Assembly (NCBI GenBank): GCA_963205115.1
Contig: CAUJHV010000056.1
Coordinates: 97,049 to 161,048, forward strand
DNA: 64,000 bases
Direction of reading: 5' to 3'
DNA from: Pseudomonadota bacterium
GTDB lineage: Bacteria > Pseudomonadota > Gammaproteobacteria > Burkholderiales > Burkholderiaceae_C
Part shown: positions 8,773 to 16,903 of the stretch, in pieces
How positions within the stretch are numbered: the stretch's first letter is position 1
How the letters are laid out: every line of letters begins with the position of its first letter
Notes under the pieces: model-generated
What the model was told of the DNA's origin: nothing
Seen by the model: only the letters and a program-made list of their open reading frames with translations
Databases searched by the model: none
Translations under genes and position numbers: made by a program

Positions 8773-10398
8773 TCAGCTGCTGACGGCGTCGCGCAGCAGG
8801 CGTTCGGCGGCGCGCTCGGCAATCATGATCGTCGGCGCATTGGTATTGCCCGAGACCAGCGTCGGCATCACCGAGGCATCCACGACACGCAGGCCTTGCG
8901 TGCCGCGCACGCGCAGTTCGGGGTCGACGACGGACCGCGCGTCGCCGCCCATGCGGCAGGTGCCCACCGGGTGGTAGACCGTCACCGCCGTGGCCCGCAC
9001 CCAGTCCAGCAGCGCCTCGTCGCTGTCGACGGCAGGCCCCGGATCGGCCTCTTCGTGGATCACGCCTTGCAGCGCCGGTTGCGCGGCCAGGCGGCGCGCC
9101 AGGCGCACGCCTCGCAGGGTGCGCGCGGCGTCGTCCGGGTCTTCCAGGAAGTGCCCGCAGATCGACGGCGGCGTGTCCATGCCCGGCGCGGCGGCCATCA
9201 CCTCGCCGCGGCTGCGCGGGCGCAACACGCACACGCTGGATTGGAAGCCGGGCGCGCGGTGCGGCGGCTGGCCCATGCCCTCGCTGGTGAATTCGATGAA
9301 GTGGAACTGCAGGTCGGGGCGCGATTCGTCGGGCGCGCTGCGGCAGAAGGCACCGGCGCGGATCGGCGCCTGCGCCAGCCGGCCGCGACGCGTGAGCGCG
9401 TAAGTGGCGACTTCCTTCGCGGCGCGCCAGCGTTGGTGGTACAGGTCGTTCAGGCTCCAGGGCCTTGCGAGCGTGTAGCGCAGCCGCGCCTGCAGATGGT
9501 CCTGCAGGTTGTGGCCGACTTCCGGGGCGTGCACACGCAGCGGCACGCCCAGCGATTGCAGGTGCGCACCGTCGCCGATGCCCGAGCACTGCAGCAGCTG
9601 CGGGCTGTGGATGGCGCCGGCCGCCACGATCACCTCGCGTGCGGCGCGCACCTCCAGCGCCTGGCCGTCGCGGCGCAGCGCCACGCCCACGGCACGGTGG
9701 CTGTCGTCCAGCAGCAGGCGCTGCGCGGCGGCATCGGTCCAGACCTCGAGGTTCGGCCGGCCGCGTGTGCGCGCCAGGTAGGCCGCGGCGCTGCTGCAGC
9801 GCCGGCCCCTGTCCAGTGTGTGCTGGTAGTAGCCGATGCCCTCCTGCGTTCCGCCGTTGAAGTCGTTTGTCAGGGGCCAGCCGACTTGCCGGCCGGCTGC
9901 GATGAGCGCGTCGCACAGCGCGCCGTCGGCGGGCGGCGTGCTCACCGCCAGCGGACCGTCGCGGTGGTGCAGCGGTCCTTCGGGCAGGCTGCGGTTGCCC
10001 TCGGCGCGCAGGAAGTAGGGCAGCACCTCGCGCCAGCCCCAGCCGCTGCAGCCGGCGGCGGCCCAGGCGTCGTAGTCCTCGGCCTGGCCGCGCATGTAGA
10101 TCATGCCGTTCATCGAACTCGTGCCGCCCAGCGTGCGCCCGCGTGGGCAGGGGATGCGACGACCGCGCATGGCCGGCTCCGGCGCCGTGGGCAGCCGCCA
10201 CTCCAGCGCCGGGTCGCGCAGGGCAATCTGCAAGCCCAGCGGCAGGTGGATCCAGCGTGAGCGGTCGGGCGGACCGGCCTCCAGCATCAACACGCGGTGC
10301 CGCCCGTCGGCGCTGAGCCGGTCGGCCAGCACGCAGCCGGCCGAGCCCGCGCCGACGATCACGTAGTCGAAGGTGGGAGAGCTGACGCTTGAGTTCAT
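8773..10398 (-). CDS. GMC-family FAD-dependent oxidoreductase
   Basis: Glucose-methanol-choline type alcohol dehydrogenase/oxidase, 541 residues from the ATG at 10398. FAD-binding motif VIVGAGSAGCVLADRL at about 12-27, GMC signature 1 near GRTLGGTSSMNGMIYMRG, and C-terminal catalytic region with VYHPVGTCRMGG and SGNTNAPTIMIAERAAE. The overall layout resembles choline dehydrogenase/AlkJ-type alcohol dehydrogenases, with no signal peptide. The start codon overlaps the stop of the upstream deacetylase gene by 4 nt (ATGA), so the two are translationally coupled. Substrate unknown; an alcohol or amino alcohol made available by deacetylation is a reasonable idea only. Confidence 0.92.
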   Translation of the reverse strand: MNSSVSSPTFDYVIVGAGSAGCVLADRLSADGRHRVLMLEAGPPDRSRWIHLPLGLQIALRDPALEWRLPTAPEPAMRGRRIPCPRGRTLGGTSSMNGMIYMRGQAEDYDAWAAAGCSGWGWREVLPYFLRAEGNRSLPEGPLHHRDGPLAVSTPPADGALCDALIAAGRQVGWPLTNDFNGGTQEGIGYYQHTLDRGRRCSSAAAYLARTRGRPNLEVWTDAAAQRLLLDDSHRAVGVALRRDGQALEVRAAREVIVAAGAIHSPQLLQCSGIGDGAHLQSLGVPLRVHAPEVGHNLQDHLQARLRYTLARPWSLNDLYHQRWRAAKEVATYALTRRGRLAQAPIRAGAFCRSAPDESRPDLQFHFIEFTSEGMGQPPHRAPGFQSSVCVLRPRSRGEVMAAAPGMDTPPSICGHFLEDPDDAARTLRGVRLARRLAAQPALQGVIHEEADPGPAVDSDEALLDWVRATAVTVYHPVGTCRMGGDARSVVDPELRVRGTQGLRVVDASVMPTLVSGNTNAPTIMIAERAAERLLRDAVSS

Positions 10399-11513
10399 GC
10401 CCAATGCCGCTGGCGTACGTCGTCGAAATGCGCGGCCAGTGCGTCGATGCGCGAGCGCTGTTCCGCGCTGAGTGTGTGGCCCGGCACCATCGTGTGCTGC
10501 ACCGTGAACGGACACACCACCTCGGTCGACACACCGGCGAGTTCTTCCAGCACCGCCAGGCCGAAGAAGGGCACGGAAGCGGGGCAGTAGCCGCCTTCGT
10601 GTGTCATCACCAGCCGGCCCTGCGCATGCCGCGCCGCCACGCCGGCCGCGGCGCGTGTCATCCAGCGAAAGCTCACGTCGTCCAGCAGCATGCGGCCCAG
10701 CGGGTCGAAGCGGCCGGCGTCGTAGCCGCAGGCCACGATCACGAGTTCGGGCCTGAAGGCGTCCAGCGCGGGCAGCAGCACGCGATCGAAGGCGTGGTGG
10801 TAGGCGCCATCGCCGCAGCCCGCGGGCAAGGGCAGGTTCAGGTTGTAGCCGAGGCCTGCGCCGCTGCCGATTTCGTCGGCCGCGCCGCGCACCTGCAGGT
10901 AGCCGGCCTCCTGGTGGATGGACAGCGTCAGCACGTCGGCGCGCGCTTCGAAGCAGGCCTGCGTGCCATTGCCGAAATGCACGTCCCAGTCGAGGATGGC
11001 CACGCGCTGCAGGCCATGGTGGCGGACCGCATGTTCGGCCGCCAGCGCGGCATTGGCAAAGATGCAGAAGCCCATCGCGCGTTGCGGCTCGGCGTGGTGG
11101 CCCGGCGGCCGTGTCAGCGCGTAGGCGTGCTGCACCGTGCCGCGCATCACCGCGTCCACCGCGGCCAGCGCGCTGCCGGCGGAACGCCGCGCGCAGTCCC
11201 AGCCGTTGCTGCTGATGGGTGCGCCGATGCCCAGCTCGCCGCCGCCGGCCGCGGCCGTGCGTTCGACATGTGCCACGTGCGCCGCGCTGTGCAGGCGTTC
11301 GAGTTCGGCCACCGTGGCGTCGCGCGCGGGCAGGCGATGCAGCTGGTCGAGCAGCCCGCTGGTCGTGGCCAGGTTCAGCAGCCGCCGCTTGGGATCCGGG
11401 TTCTCGATGTGGCGGTTGTAGGGCTCGATCCAGCCGCCGGGCTTGAGCATCAGCGCGTAGTTGCCGGGGTCGTGCCAGAAGCAGAGTTCGTCGCTGACGA
11501 ATCCGGTGCGCAT
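10395..11513 (-). CDS. HDAC-like deacetylase (class II histone deacetylase / acetylpolyamine amidohydrolase family)
   Basis: Zinc-dependent deacetylase of 372 residues. Conserved features: PPGHHAEPQRAMGFCIFAN with the tandem catalytic histidines, LDWDVHFGNGTQ with Asp and His zinc ligands, CGYDAGRFDPLGRM with the third ligand Asp, and the transition-state tyrosine in EGGYCP. The sequence pattern closely follows the class II-like HDAH enzyme known from Bordetella/Alcaligenes. I use the ATG at 11513 (MRTGFVSDELCFWH), which matches the family length of about 370; the open frame extends further upstream without similarity. Bacterial homologues remove acetyl or acyl groups from small amines. It is coupled by an ATGA overlap to a GMC oxidoreductase gene. 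Confidence 0.92.
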   Translation of the reverse strand: MRTGFVSDELCFWHDPGNYALMLKPGGWIEPYNRHIENPDPKRRLLNLATTSGLLDQLHRLPARDATVAELERLHSAAHVAHVERTAAAGGGELGIGAPISSNGWDCARRSAGSALAAVDAVMRGTVQHAYALTRPPGHHAEPQRAMGFCIFANAALAAEHAVRHHGLQRVAILDWDVHFGNGTQACFEARADVLTLSIHQEAGYLQVRGAADEIGSGAGLGYNLNLPLPAGCGDGAYHHAFDRVLLPALDAFRPELVIVACGYDAGRFDPLGRMLLDDVSFRWMTRAAAGVAARHAQGRLVMTHEGGYCPASVPFFGLAVLEELAGVSTEVVCPFTVQHTMVPGHTLSAEQRSRIDALAAHFDDVRQRHWA

Positions 11514-11775
11514 GCGGGTGCTCCTCGTGCGGGCGCCCGCGGCGGAGTCGGCGCGGGTGCGGGTGCCGACGATAGATCGGTCGCGCGTCGCTGGCGCCGC
11601 CGATGGCACCTGTCGTAAACCCTGATGGGCCCGCACGCTGCCGCGTGGCCCATGATCACGTCCGGCGCGGCACGGGTGTGGATCGGACACCGTGCAGGTG
11701 CCCGCCGGCGCGGCGACGACCATCGCGTGTCCAAGACCGCCGTACGCCGGTTCGTAAGCTTTCGGGAGCCGCCAC

Positions 11776-12189
11776 ATGCCCATCGACATCGCCAGCATCC
11801 AGGTCCGCCTGGACGGACTCTTTCCGCACCTCATGGGCGTGAGGCTCGTGGCCGTCGAGCCCGAGCGCGTGCTCGCCGAGATGCCGGTGCGCGCCGATCT
11901 CTGCACCGCTGGCGGCATCCTGCACGGCGGCGCCCACATGGCCTTTGCCGACACACTGGGCGCGGTGGGCACGCTTGTCAACCTGCCCGCCGGCAAGTGG
12001 ACGACCACCACCGACTCCAGCACCAAATTCATTGCCGCAGCACCCGTCGGCGGAACCGTCACCGGCGAGTGCGTCGCGCTGCACCGCGGGCGCACGACCA
12101 TGGTCTGGCAGACGTCCATCCGGCGCGCCGACGGCAAGCTGTGCGCCGTGGTGACGCAGACGCAGCTGGTGATCGACGCACCAGGCTGA
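11776..12189 (+). CDS. PaaI-family hotdog thioesterase
   Basis: Single hotdog-fold domain, 137 residues. GGILHGGAHMAFADTLGAVG matches the PaaI/4HBT signature with the catalytic HGG-x(6)-D pattern, and TTTTDSSTKFIAAAP is the typical central strand. Such enzymes hydrolyse aromatic or fatty acyl-CoA esters in the cytosol as a salvage or product-release step. It is read divergently from the HDAC-GMC pair with a 262-nt gap in which I see no further gene. A GGGAG-like ribosome site precedes the ATG. Confidence 0.88.
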   Translation: MPIDIASIQVRLDGLFPHLMGVRLVAVEPERVLAEMPVRADLCTAGGILHGGAHMAFADTLGAVGTLVNLPAGKWTTTTDSSTKFIAAAPVGGTVTGECVALHRGRTTMVWQTSIRRADGKLCAVVTQTQLVIDAPG

Positions 12190-12218
12190 GCGCCTGCGCC
12201 GCGATACTTGCAGACGCC

Positions 12219-12437
12219 ATGGACACTGCTGCTGCCCCACCCCTGCCGCTGGATGCACCCCAGTGCCCCTTGTGTGGCGGACCGAACGGCTGCGCCGCTG
12301 CTGCATCGGGCCGTTTCGACGGGCCGTGCTGGTGCCAGGACGTGCGCTTCACGCCGGCACTGCTGGCGCGTGTGCCGCCCGAATCCAGAGGAACGGCCTG
12401 TGTGTGCAGGCGCTGCGCGGAAGGCCGAGAGTCATGA
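12219..12437 (+). CDS. Cysteine-rich CWC family protein
   Basis: Small protein of 72 residues with six to seven cysteines spaced CPLCGGPNGC, GPCWCQD and CVCRRCAE, which is the layout of the Cys-rich CWC family seen in many proteobacteria. The cysteines probably bind zinc or another metal; no function is established. The ATG at 12219 follows a GATACT hexamer (12203-12208) and has no Shine-Dalgarno. Its stop overlaps the start of the DUF2164 gene by 4 nt (ATGA), so the two are coupled. Confidence 0.75.
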   Translation: MDTAAAPPLPLDAPQCPLCGGPNGCAAAASGRFDGPCWCQDVRFTPALLARVPPESRGTACVCRRCAEGRES

Positions 12438-12709
12438 GCATCGAATTGCCCAAGGACGTCCGCGCCGAGGCGGTGTCGTCCATCGAACGCTGGTTCCAGG
12501 AGAACATGGACGAGCGCATCGGCAATGTCACGGCCGGCGCGCTGCTGGGCTTCTTCCTCGAGGAGATCGGCCCGTCGATCTACAACAAGGCTGTCACCGA
12601 CGTGCAAGAGCGCCTGCAGGCCCGCATCATGGAACTCGACATCGAGGTTCACGAGGACGAGTTTCCGTTCTGGAAGCGACAGCCCAAGACGGCGCGCGGC
12701 CGCCGGTAG
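12434..12709 (+). CDS. DUF2164 domain protein
   Basis: 91-residue protein matching DUF2164 over nearly its full length: IELPKDVRAEAVSSIERWF, followed by NVTAGALLGFFLEEIGPSIYNKAV. It is predicted helical with no membrane segment. Function unknown; homologues are widespread, usually as single small genes. The start codon lies inside the end of the CWC gene (ATGA overlap), which decides the start over longer in-frame options that would read through the CWC gene. Confidence 0.85.
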   Translation: MSIELPKDVRAEAVSSIERWFQENMDERIGNVTAGALLGFFLEEIGPSIYNKAVTDVQERLQARIMELDIEVHEDEFPFWKRQPKTARGRR

Positions 12710-12885
12710 TCTGTCTGCCGGCGCTGCGGGCGTGACCGTCGAAGCCGCGCATGCGGCTGTCGATGTCACCAGCCAGCGGCCTTGCGTGTGCCGCGGCGCT
12801 GTCGGACACTCGGCCAACAAACAGGGAGTCCGTCCACTGCCGCGCAGCGCGTGCGGGGCGGCCAACATCGTTGGGGGAGATCATC

Positions 12886-13329
12886 ATGGGCCTCGGCTCG
12901 TTCGGCACCCGCGTTCCGCGGCACTTGTGGATCGTCGGTGTGCTCTCACTGCTGTGGAACAGCGTGGGCGCCTTCGATTACGTCATGACCGAGACCCGGA
13001 ATGCAGACTACCTGCGAGGCTTCACGCCCGAGCAGCTGGCCTACTTCACCGGCTTTCCGAAATGGGTGGTGGCCGCCTGGGCGCTGGCCGTCTGGGGCGG
13101 TGTCGCGGGTTCGCTGGGCCTGCTGTGGCGCAAGCGCTGGGCGGTGCCGGTCTTGGGCCTCTCGCTGGCTGCCATGGCCGTGACCTTCACCCACAACTTC
13201 GTGCTCACCAATGGCATGGCCGTGATGGGCGGCGTGGGTGCGCTGGCCTTCACGGGCGCCATCGTGGCCGTGGGCATCGCGCTGTTTTTCTATGCGCGAA
13301 GCCTGGCGCGCAAGGGCGTGCTTCGGTAG
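12886..13329 (+). CDS. Small four-helix integral membrane protein, unknown function
   Basis: 147-residue protein with four predicted membrane helices (about 12-30, 60-80, 88-108, 118-140) and a short N-terminal extramembrane stretch containing the FDYVMTETRNADYL region. A strong ribosome site GGGGGAGA stands 7 nt before the ATG at 12886, which fixes this start over an earlier in-frame ATG. I recognise it only as a conserved proteobacterial membrane protein without assigned role. It follows the DUF2164 gene by 176 nt and precedes a GFA-family gene by 26 nt. Confidence 0.75.
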   Translation: MGLGSFGTRVPRHLWIVGVLSLLWNSVGAFDYVMTETRNADYLRGFTPEQLAYFTGFPKWVVAAWALAVWGGVAGSLGLLWRKRWAVPVLGLSLAAMAVTFTHNFVLTNGMAVMGGVGALAFTGAIVAVGIALFFYARSLARKGVLR

Positions 13330-13355
13330 AGCCGGCACACAGCAGGGAGACCCCG

Positions 13356-13745
13356 TTGATCCACGGTTCCTGCCACTGCGGCGCCGTCACCTGGCGCTTC
13401 GATGCGATGCCCGAAGGGGCCACCGCCTGCAATTGCACGGTCTGCCGCCGCTACGGCGTGCTGTGGATCTACGACTACGAGGGCGAAGGGGTGCACGTCA
13501 GCGGGCCGACCACCGCGTACGTCCGCGGCAAGGCCATCGAATTCCACTTCTGCCCGTCCTGCGGCTGCGTCTCGCACTGGCGCGCGCAGAAGGCCGACGA
13601 GGACGGCCGCCGGCGCATGGCCGTCAACCTGCGCCTGACCGAACCCGAGGCCGTGGCGAAGGTGCCGATCGATCACTTCGACGGGCTGGACAGCTTCGAA
13701 GACCTGCCACGCGACGGCAAGTGCGTGGCGGACTACTGGTTCTAG
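13356..13745 (+). CDS. GFA (CENP-V/glutathione-dependent formaldehyde-activating) family protein
   Basis: Zinc-binding protein of 129 residues with the family cysteine pattern: GSCHCGAVTW near the N-terminus, CNCTVCRRYG at about 24-33, and FHFCPSCGC at about 65-73. The fold is named after a formaldehyde-glutathione enzyme, but most bacterial members have no known reaction. The start is a TTG at 13356 behind AGGGAGA (13344-13350); it gives the normal N-terminus beginning just before HGSCHCG. It ends one base before the next possible start. Confidence 0.82.
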   Translation: MIHGSCHCGAVTWRFDAMPEGATACNCTVCRRYGVLWIYDYEGEGVHVSGPTTAYVRGKAIEFHFCPSCGCVSHWRAQKADEDGRRRMAVNLRLTEPEAVAKVPIDHFDGLDSFEDLPRDGKCVADYWF

Positions 13746-13746
13746 C

Positions 13747-14199
13747 GTGGCGACCGCCGACGGCTCGCCCCCACACGACAGTCCCGAGCAGGGCGTGAAG
13801 AAGGCCGGCATGGCCTTCCCGTTCATCGATCATGTCGGCGTGCGCATCGAGGAGATCGGCCAGGGGACGAGCCGGCTGACGCTGCGCGTCCAACCCTTTC
13901 ACAACAACTCGCAAGGGGTCGTGCACGGCGGCGCCCTGTTCACGCTGGCGGACACCGGCATGGGCGCCGCGCTCTATGCCGTCCCGGGTCCGCAGGAACG
14001 CGGGTCGACCCTCGAGATCAAGATCAACTATTTCAAGCCGGTGCGCGCCGGTACGGTCGAGTGCCGCAGCCAGGTCGTGCACCGGGGGCGCACGGTGGCC
14101 AATCTCGAGTCCTCGCTCTTCGTGGACGGCGTGCTGATGGCCAAGGCCAACGGCAGCTTCGCCATCTTCGAGCCGAAGGCGAAGAGCGGCACGGACTAG
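13747..14199 (+). CDS. PaaI-family hotdog thioesterase
   Basis: Second hotdog thioesterase in this small-gene cluster, up to 150 residues. The active-site stretch GVVHGGALFTLADTGMGAALYA and STLEIKINYFKPV are typical of phenylacetyl-CoA thioesterase-like proteins. The open frame begins with GTG at 13747, but the family-like sequence begins at ATG 13810 (MAFPFIDHVGVRIEEIG), so the true protein may be 129 residues. It probably hydrolyses an acyl-CoA in the cytosol. Substrate not readable. Confidence 0.85.
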   Translation: MATADGSPPHDSPEQGVKKAGMAFPFIDHVGVRIEEIGQGTSRLTLRVQPFHNNSQGVVHGGALFTLADTGMGAALYAVPGPQERGSTLEIKINYFKPVRAGTVECRSQVVHRGRTVANLESSLFVDGVLMAKANGSFAIFEPKAKSGTD

Positions 14200-14229
14200 G
14201 CGGCGCCGCTCTTCCGACCGTGCGTCGCC

Positions 14230-14258
14230 TTGCCGGGGGTGTTTGAACTCCCTATGCT
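14230..14258 (+). promoter_or_regulatory. Sigma70-type promoter for the esterase gene
   Basis: TTGCCG (14230-14235), 17-nt spacer, TATGCT (14253-14258), placing transcription start near 14265 and a leader of about 34 nt before the ATG at 14299. Confidence 0.45.
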
Positions 14259-14298
14259 CGATCCCGGCGCAGTTGTTCCATGACCGATCAGGACGCCC

Positions 14299-15276
14299 AT
14301 GCCCAGCTGGCAGGCCCGCTTCATCAGCTTCGTGCTGCGCGTATTCGTCAAGCGCCGGCTGCGCGTGCCCATCGACCCGGCGGCGGTGCGGCGTCAGGTC
14401 CGCACCGCATGGCTGTCGCGGAAGCTGCTGGCGCGCATCGGCCGTTTCTTGTGCGGTGCGGCCTTGAGCGAGGGTGTGACCGAGGCCGCCAGCAACCCGG
14501 TATCCGGCGACCGGGTGGATGTCGGACCCGATTCAAGCCCGCGCGCGGATTTCGGCGTGCTGTATCTGCACGGTGGCGGCTACTTCTTCTGCTCGGCGCA
14601 GACCCATCGACCGCTGACGCTGGGCCTGGCCGATGCGCTCGGTGCACCGGTCTGGGCGCCGGACTACCGGCTGGCGCCCGAGTCGCCTTATCCGGCGGCG
14701 CTCGATGATGCGCTGAGCACCTACCGACACCTGCTCGCCAGCGAACCGGCGCGGCGCTGGGTGCTGGCCGGTGACTCGGCCGGCGGTGGGCTGGCGCTGG
14801 CACTGGCCACGCGCATCCGCGACCAGGGCCTGGCGATGCCGGTGGCGCTGGCGCTGTATTCGCCGTGGACCGACCTGAGCTGCAGCGGCGAATCGCTGAC
14901 GAGCAACGGCCGCAGCTGCGCCTTCTTCACTGAAGCATCGGTGCGCAGCGCCGCGCGGTTTTATGTGGGTACGGCCGCGCCCGACCACCCGGAAATCTCG
15001 CCCCTGTTCGCCAGGCTGGACGGCCTGCCGCCGATGATCATCTTCGCTGGCGCGGAGGAAGCCTTGCTCGATGACTCCACACGGCTGGCCGCGCGCGCCC
15101 GCGAGGCGGGCGTGAGGGTTCAGTTCGAATGCGTGCCCGGCGTGCCGCACGCCTATCCGCTGTTCCGGCGGGTGCTGCCGGAGGGACGTGCTGCGCTGCG
15201 CCTGACCGCGGACTTTGTCGCCAGCCTGGGCCCCGCGGCGCCTGCCGCCTCCACCTCGTACGTGGTGATCTCGTAG
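14299..15276 (+). CDS. HSL-family alpha/beta hydrolase (esterase)
   Basis: Carboxylesterase of the hormone-sensitive lipase family, 325 residues. Oxyanion-hole motif LHGGGYFFCS at about 88-97, nucleophile elbow GDSAGGGLAL at about 157-166, an acid residue near EEALLDDS and the histidine in GVPHAYPLF at about 280. The N-terminus FVLRVFVKRRLRVP is amphipathic and typical of this group. The last 124 nt are also read on the opposite strand by the ASCH-glyoxalase gene, so the C-terminal ATSYVVIS tail is antisense to the end of a glyoxalase domain. Preceded by a recognisable promoter. Natural substrate unknown. Confidence 0.9.
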   Translation: MPSWQARFISFVLRVFVKRRLRVPIDPAAVRRQVRTAWLSRKLLARIGRFLCGAALSEGVTEAASNPVSGDRVDVGPDSSPRADFGVLYLHGGGYFFCSAQTHRPLTLGLADALGAPVWAPDYRLAPESPYPAALDDALSTYRHLLASEPARRWVLAGDSAGGGLALALATRIRDQGLAMPVALALYSPWTDLSCSGESLTSNGRSCAFFTEASVRSAARFYVGTAAPDHPEISPLFARLDGLPPMIIFAGAEEALLDDSTRLAARAREAGVRVQFECVPGVPHAYPLFRRVLPEGRAALRLTADFVASLGPAAPAASTSYVVIS

Positions 15277-16088
15277 GGGTTGCCGTCCGGGTCGCTGAAG
15301 TAGATCGAGACCGCGACCTGGTGGTCCTCCTCGGTCACCTGGCCGGGCAGCATCGATGCGAGGTGTGCCCTCCAGCGGCGAAACGCCTGTGCGCCGACGC
15401 GCCACGCGATGGTCGACCGGCAAGGCTGCACCGGGCGCTCGAACAAGGCGATGTGTATCGTCCCTGAGGGGTTCTGCAGCGTCAGCGGCCCGCCGCCGGT
15501 GGCCCAGAACGCCAGCTCGGGTGACCGGGTCAGGCCCAGCACGCGGGCATACCAGGCTTCGGCACGCGCGCGATCGGCGACAAAAACGTGCACGTGGTCG
15601 AAGTCTTGAAGTTGGGGCGGCCGGCCCGTGAACACGACCGCAAACTCCTCGCACACCACCGGCATCGATGGGCTGAAGCTGCGGCCCAGCCGTTGGCACT
15701 CGCGCCCGAAGAAGGCCGTGTGTGCCCGCCGCCAGAAGGCCAGCGAACCGTCACCTTCGCCTTCGGTGGCGGCGAACTCGGCACTGACGCTGTCGAAGGG
15801 CACGATCTGCACACGCCGGGTTTCGATGACGCACAAGGGCTCGCCGGCGAAGTTCGTGACCACGCTCAGGTCACCGGGGGCCGGCACGGGCTTGCCGGCG
15901 TCTTCGTAGGCCCACACCAGCGCTGCCGTGGCGCGCTTGCGGCCGGCCAGCACCAGCGCGGCCAGTTCATCCGCACTGGGCGCGTTGTCGTCGAAGTGGA
16001 AAGCCTCGATGAAGCGAGGCGTGGGATCGTGCCCGAGCGTGGCGGCATACGCCGACCAGAAGGCCTGGATGCTGGCGGGAATGTCCAT
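15153..16088 (-). CDS. ASCH domain - glyoxalase (VOC) fusion protein
   Basis: One uninterrupted frame of 311 residues joins two domains normally found apart. Residues 1 to about 155 are an ASCH domain (MDIPASIQAFWSAY, AGRKRATAALVW, GDLSVVTNFAGEPLCVIETR, FWRRAHTAFF), a fold linked to RNA or nucleoside chemistry. From about residue 160 there is a glyoxalase/bleomycin-resistance domain (FDHVHVFVADRARAEAWYARVLGL to FSDPDGNPYEITTYEV). The start is ATG at 16088. The 3' end overlaps the convergent esterase gene by 124 nt. There is no sign of a frameshift at the join. The combined function is not known to me; the VOC half may bind a small molecule or confer resistance. Confidence 0.82.
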   Translation of the reverse strand: MDIPASIQAFWSAYAATLGHDPTPRFIEAFHFDDNAPSADELAALVLAGRKRATAALVWAYEDAGKPVPAPGDLSVVTNFAGEPLCVIETRRVQIVPFDSVSAEFAATEGEGDGSLAFWRRAHTAFFGRECQRLGRSFSPSMPVVCEEFAVVFTGRPPQLQDFDHVHVFVADRARAEAWYARVLGLTRSPELAFWATGGGPLTLQNPSGTIHIALFERPVQPCRSTIAWRVGAQAFRRWRAHLASMLPGQVTEEDHQVAVSIYFSDPDGNPYEITTYEVEAAGAAGPRLATKSAVRRSAARPSGSTRRNSG

Positions 16089-16173
16089 GGCGAAGGTTCC
16101 TGCGCGCGAAGCTGCCGCTGAGTGTCGCCCAGGTCGGCGATACGCGCGTCGCCAGTCAGATGCGGCCCGCCCG

Positions 16174-16179
16174 TAAACT
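16174..16179 (+). promoter_or_regulatory. Possible -10 element placing murU start at the transcript 5' end
   Basis: TAAACT lies 6 nt before the murU ATG and no Shine-Dalgarno is present, so transcription would start at or next to the start codon. No good -35 is visible. Confidence 0.28.
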
Positions 16180-16185
16180 GCCGGC

Positions 16186-16893
16186 ATGACTGCCACGGCC
16201 ATCGTGCTGGCGGCCGGCCGCGGCGAGCGGTTGCGCCCGCTCACCGACCACACACCCAAGCCGCTGCTGAAGGTGGGCGGCCGGCACCTCATCGACTACC
16301 ACCTGCACGCCCTGGCGACGGGCGGTGTGCAAGCGGCGGTGATCAACACCGCCTGGCTGGAAGAGCAGTTCGAGCCCGCGCTGGGCGATGGCCGCGCACA
16401 CGGCCTGCGGCTGCACTATTCACACGAGGGCCGTGACCACGGCGGTGCGCTCGAAACCGCTGGCGGCATCGCCAAGGCCCTGCCGCTGCTGGCCGAGGCC
16501 TTCTGGGTGGTCTCCGGGGACGTGCTGCTGCCGGGCTTCGCTTTCCCCGACAGCGAACGCCTGTGCTTCGCACAAAGCCCGCTGCACGCGCTGCTGTGGC
16601 TGGTGCCCAACGCGCCACATCATCCGCAGGGCGACTTCGGCATCGACGCCAAGGGCTTTGCCGTGCGCGAAGCGCCGCAGCGCCACACCTGGGCCAGCGT
16701 GGGCCTGTTCAAGGCGGCGATGTTCGAAGGCATCGCACCGGGCACACGCATGGCCCTGCGCCCGCTGCTGGAGCGCGCGATCGACCAGCAGCGCCTGGGC
16801 GCACGCCTGTGGAACGGCGGCTGGATCGATGTGGGGACGGCCGAGCGGCTGCAGCAGGCGCAGGACTGGGTGAGGCGGGCCGCGGGCGTCTAG
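16186..16893 (+). CDS. murU: N-acetylmuramate alpha-1-phosphate uridylyltransferase (MurU-like)
   Basis: Nucleotidyltransferase of 235 residues in the MurU/RmlA-like family. The nucleotide loop VLAAGRGERLRPLTDHTPKPL at the N-terminus and the metal-binding Asp in VVSGDVLLPG are present, and WIDVGTAERLQQAQ closes the domain as in MurU. In the cell-wall recycling bypass known from pseudomonads, MurU joins UTP to MurNAc-1-phosphate. The usual neighbour, the AmgK sugar kinase, is not adjacent here, so murU stands as a single gene between two oppositely oriented genes. Other sugar-phosphate nucleotidyltransferases are an alternative. Confidence 0.82.
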   Translation: MTATAIVLAAGRGERLRPLTDHTPKPLLKVGGRHLIDYHLHALATGGVQAAVINTAWLEEQFEPALGDGRAHGLRLHYSHEGRDHGGALETAGGIAKALPLLAEAFWVVSGDVLLPGFAFPDSERLCFAQSPLHALLWLVPNAPHHPQGDFGIDAKGFAVREAPQRHTWASVGLFKAAMFEGIAPGTRMALRPLLERAIDQQRLGARLWNGGWIDVGTAERLQQAQDWVRRAAGV

Positions 16894-16903
16894 ACCGGCG
16901 CCT

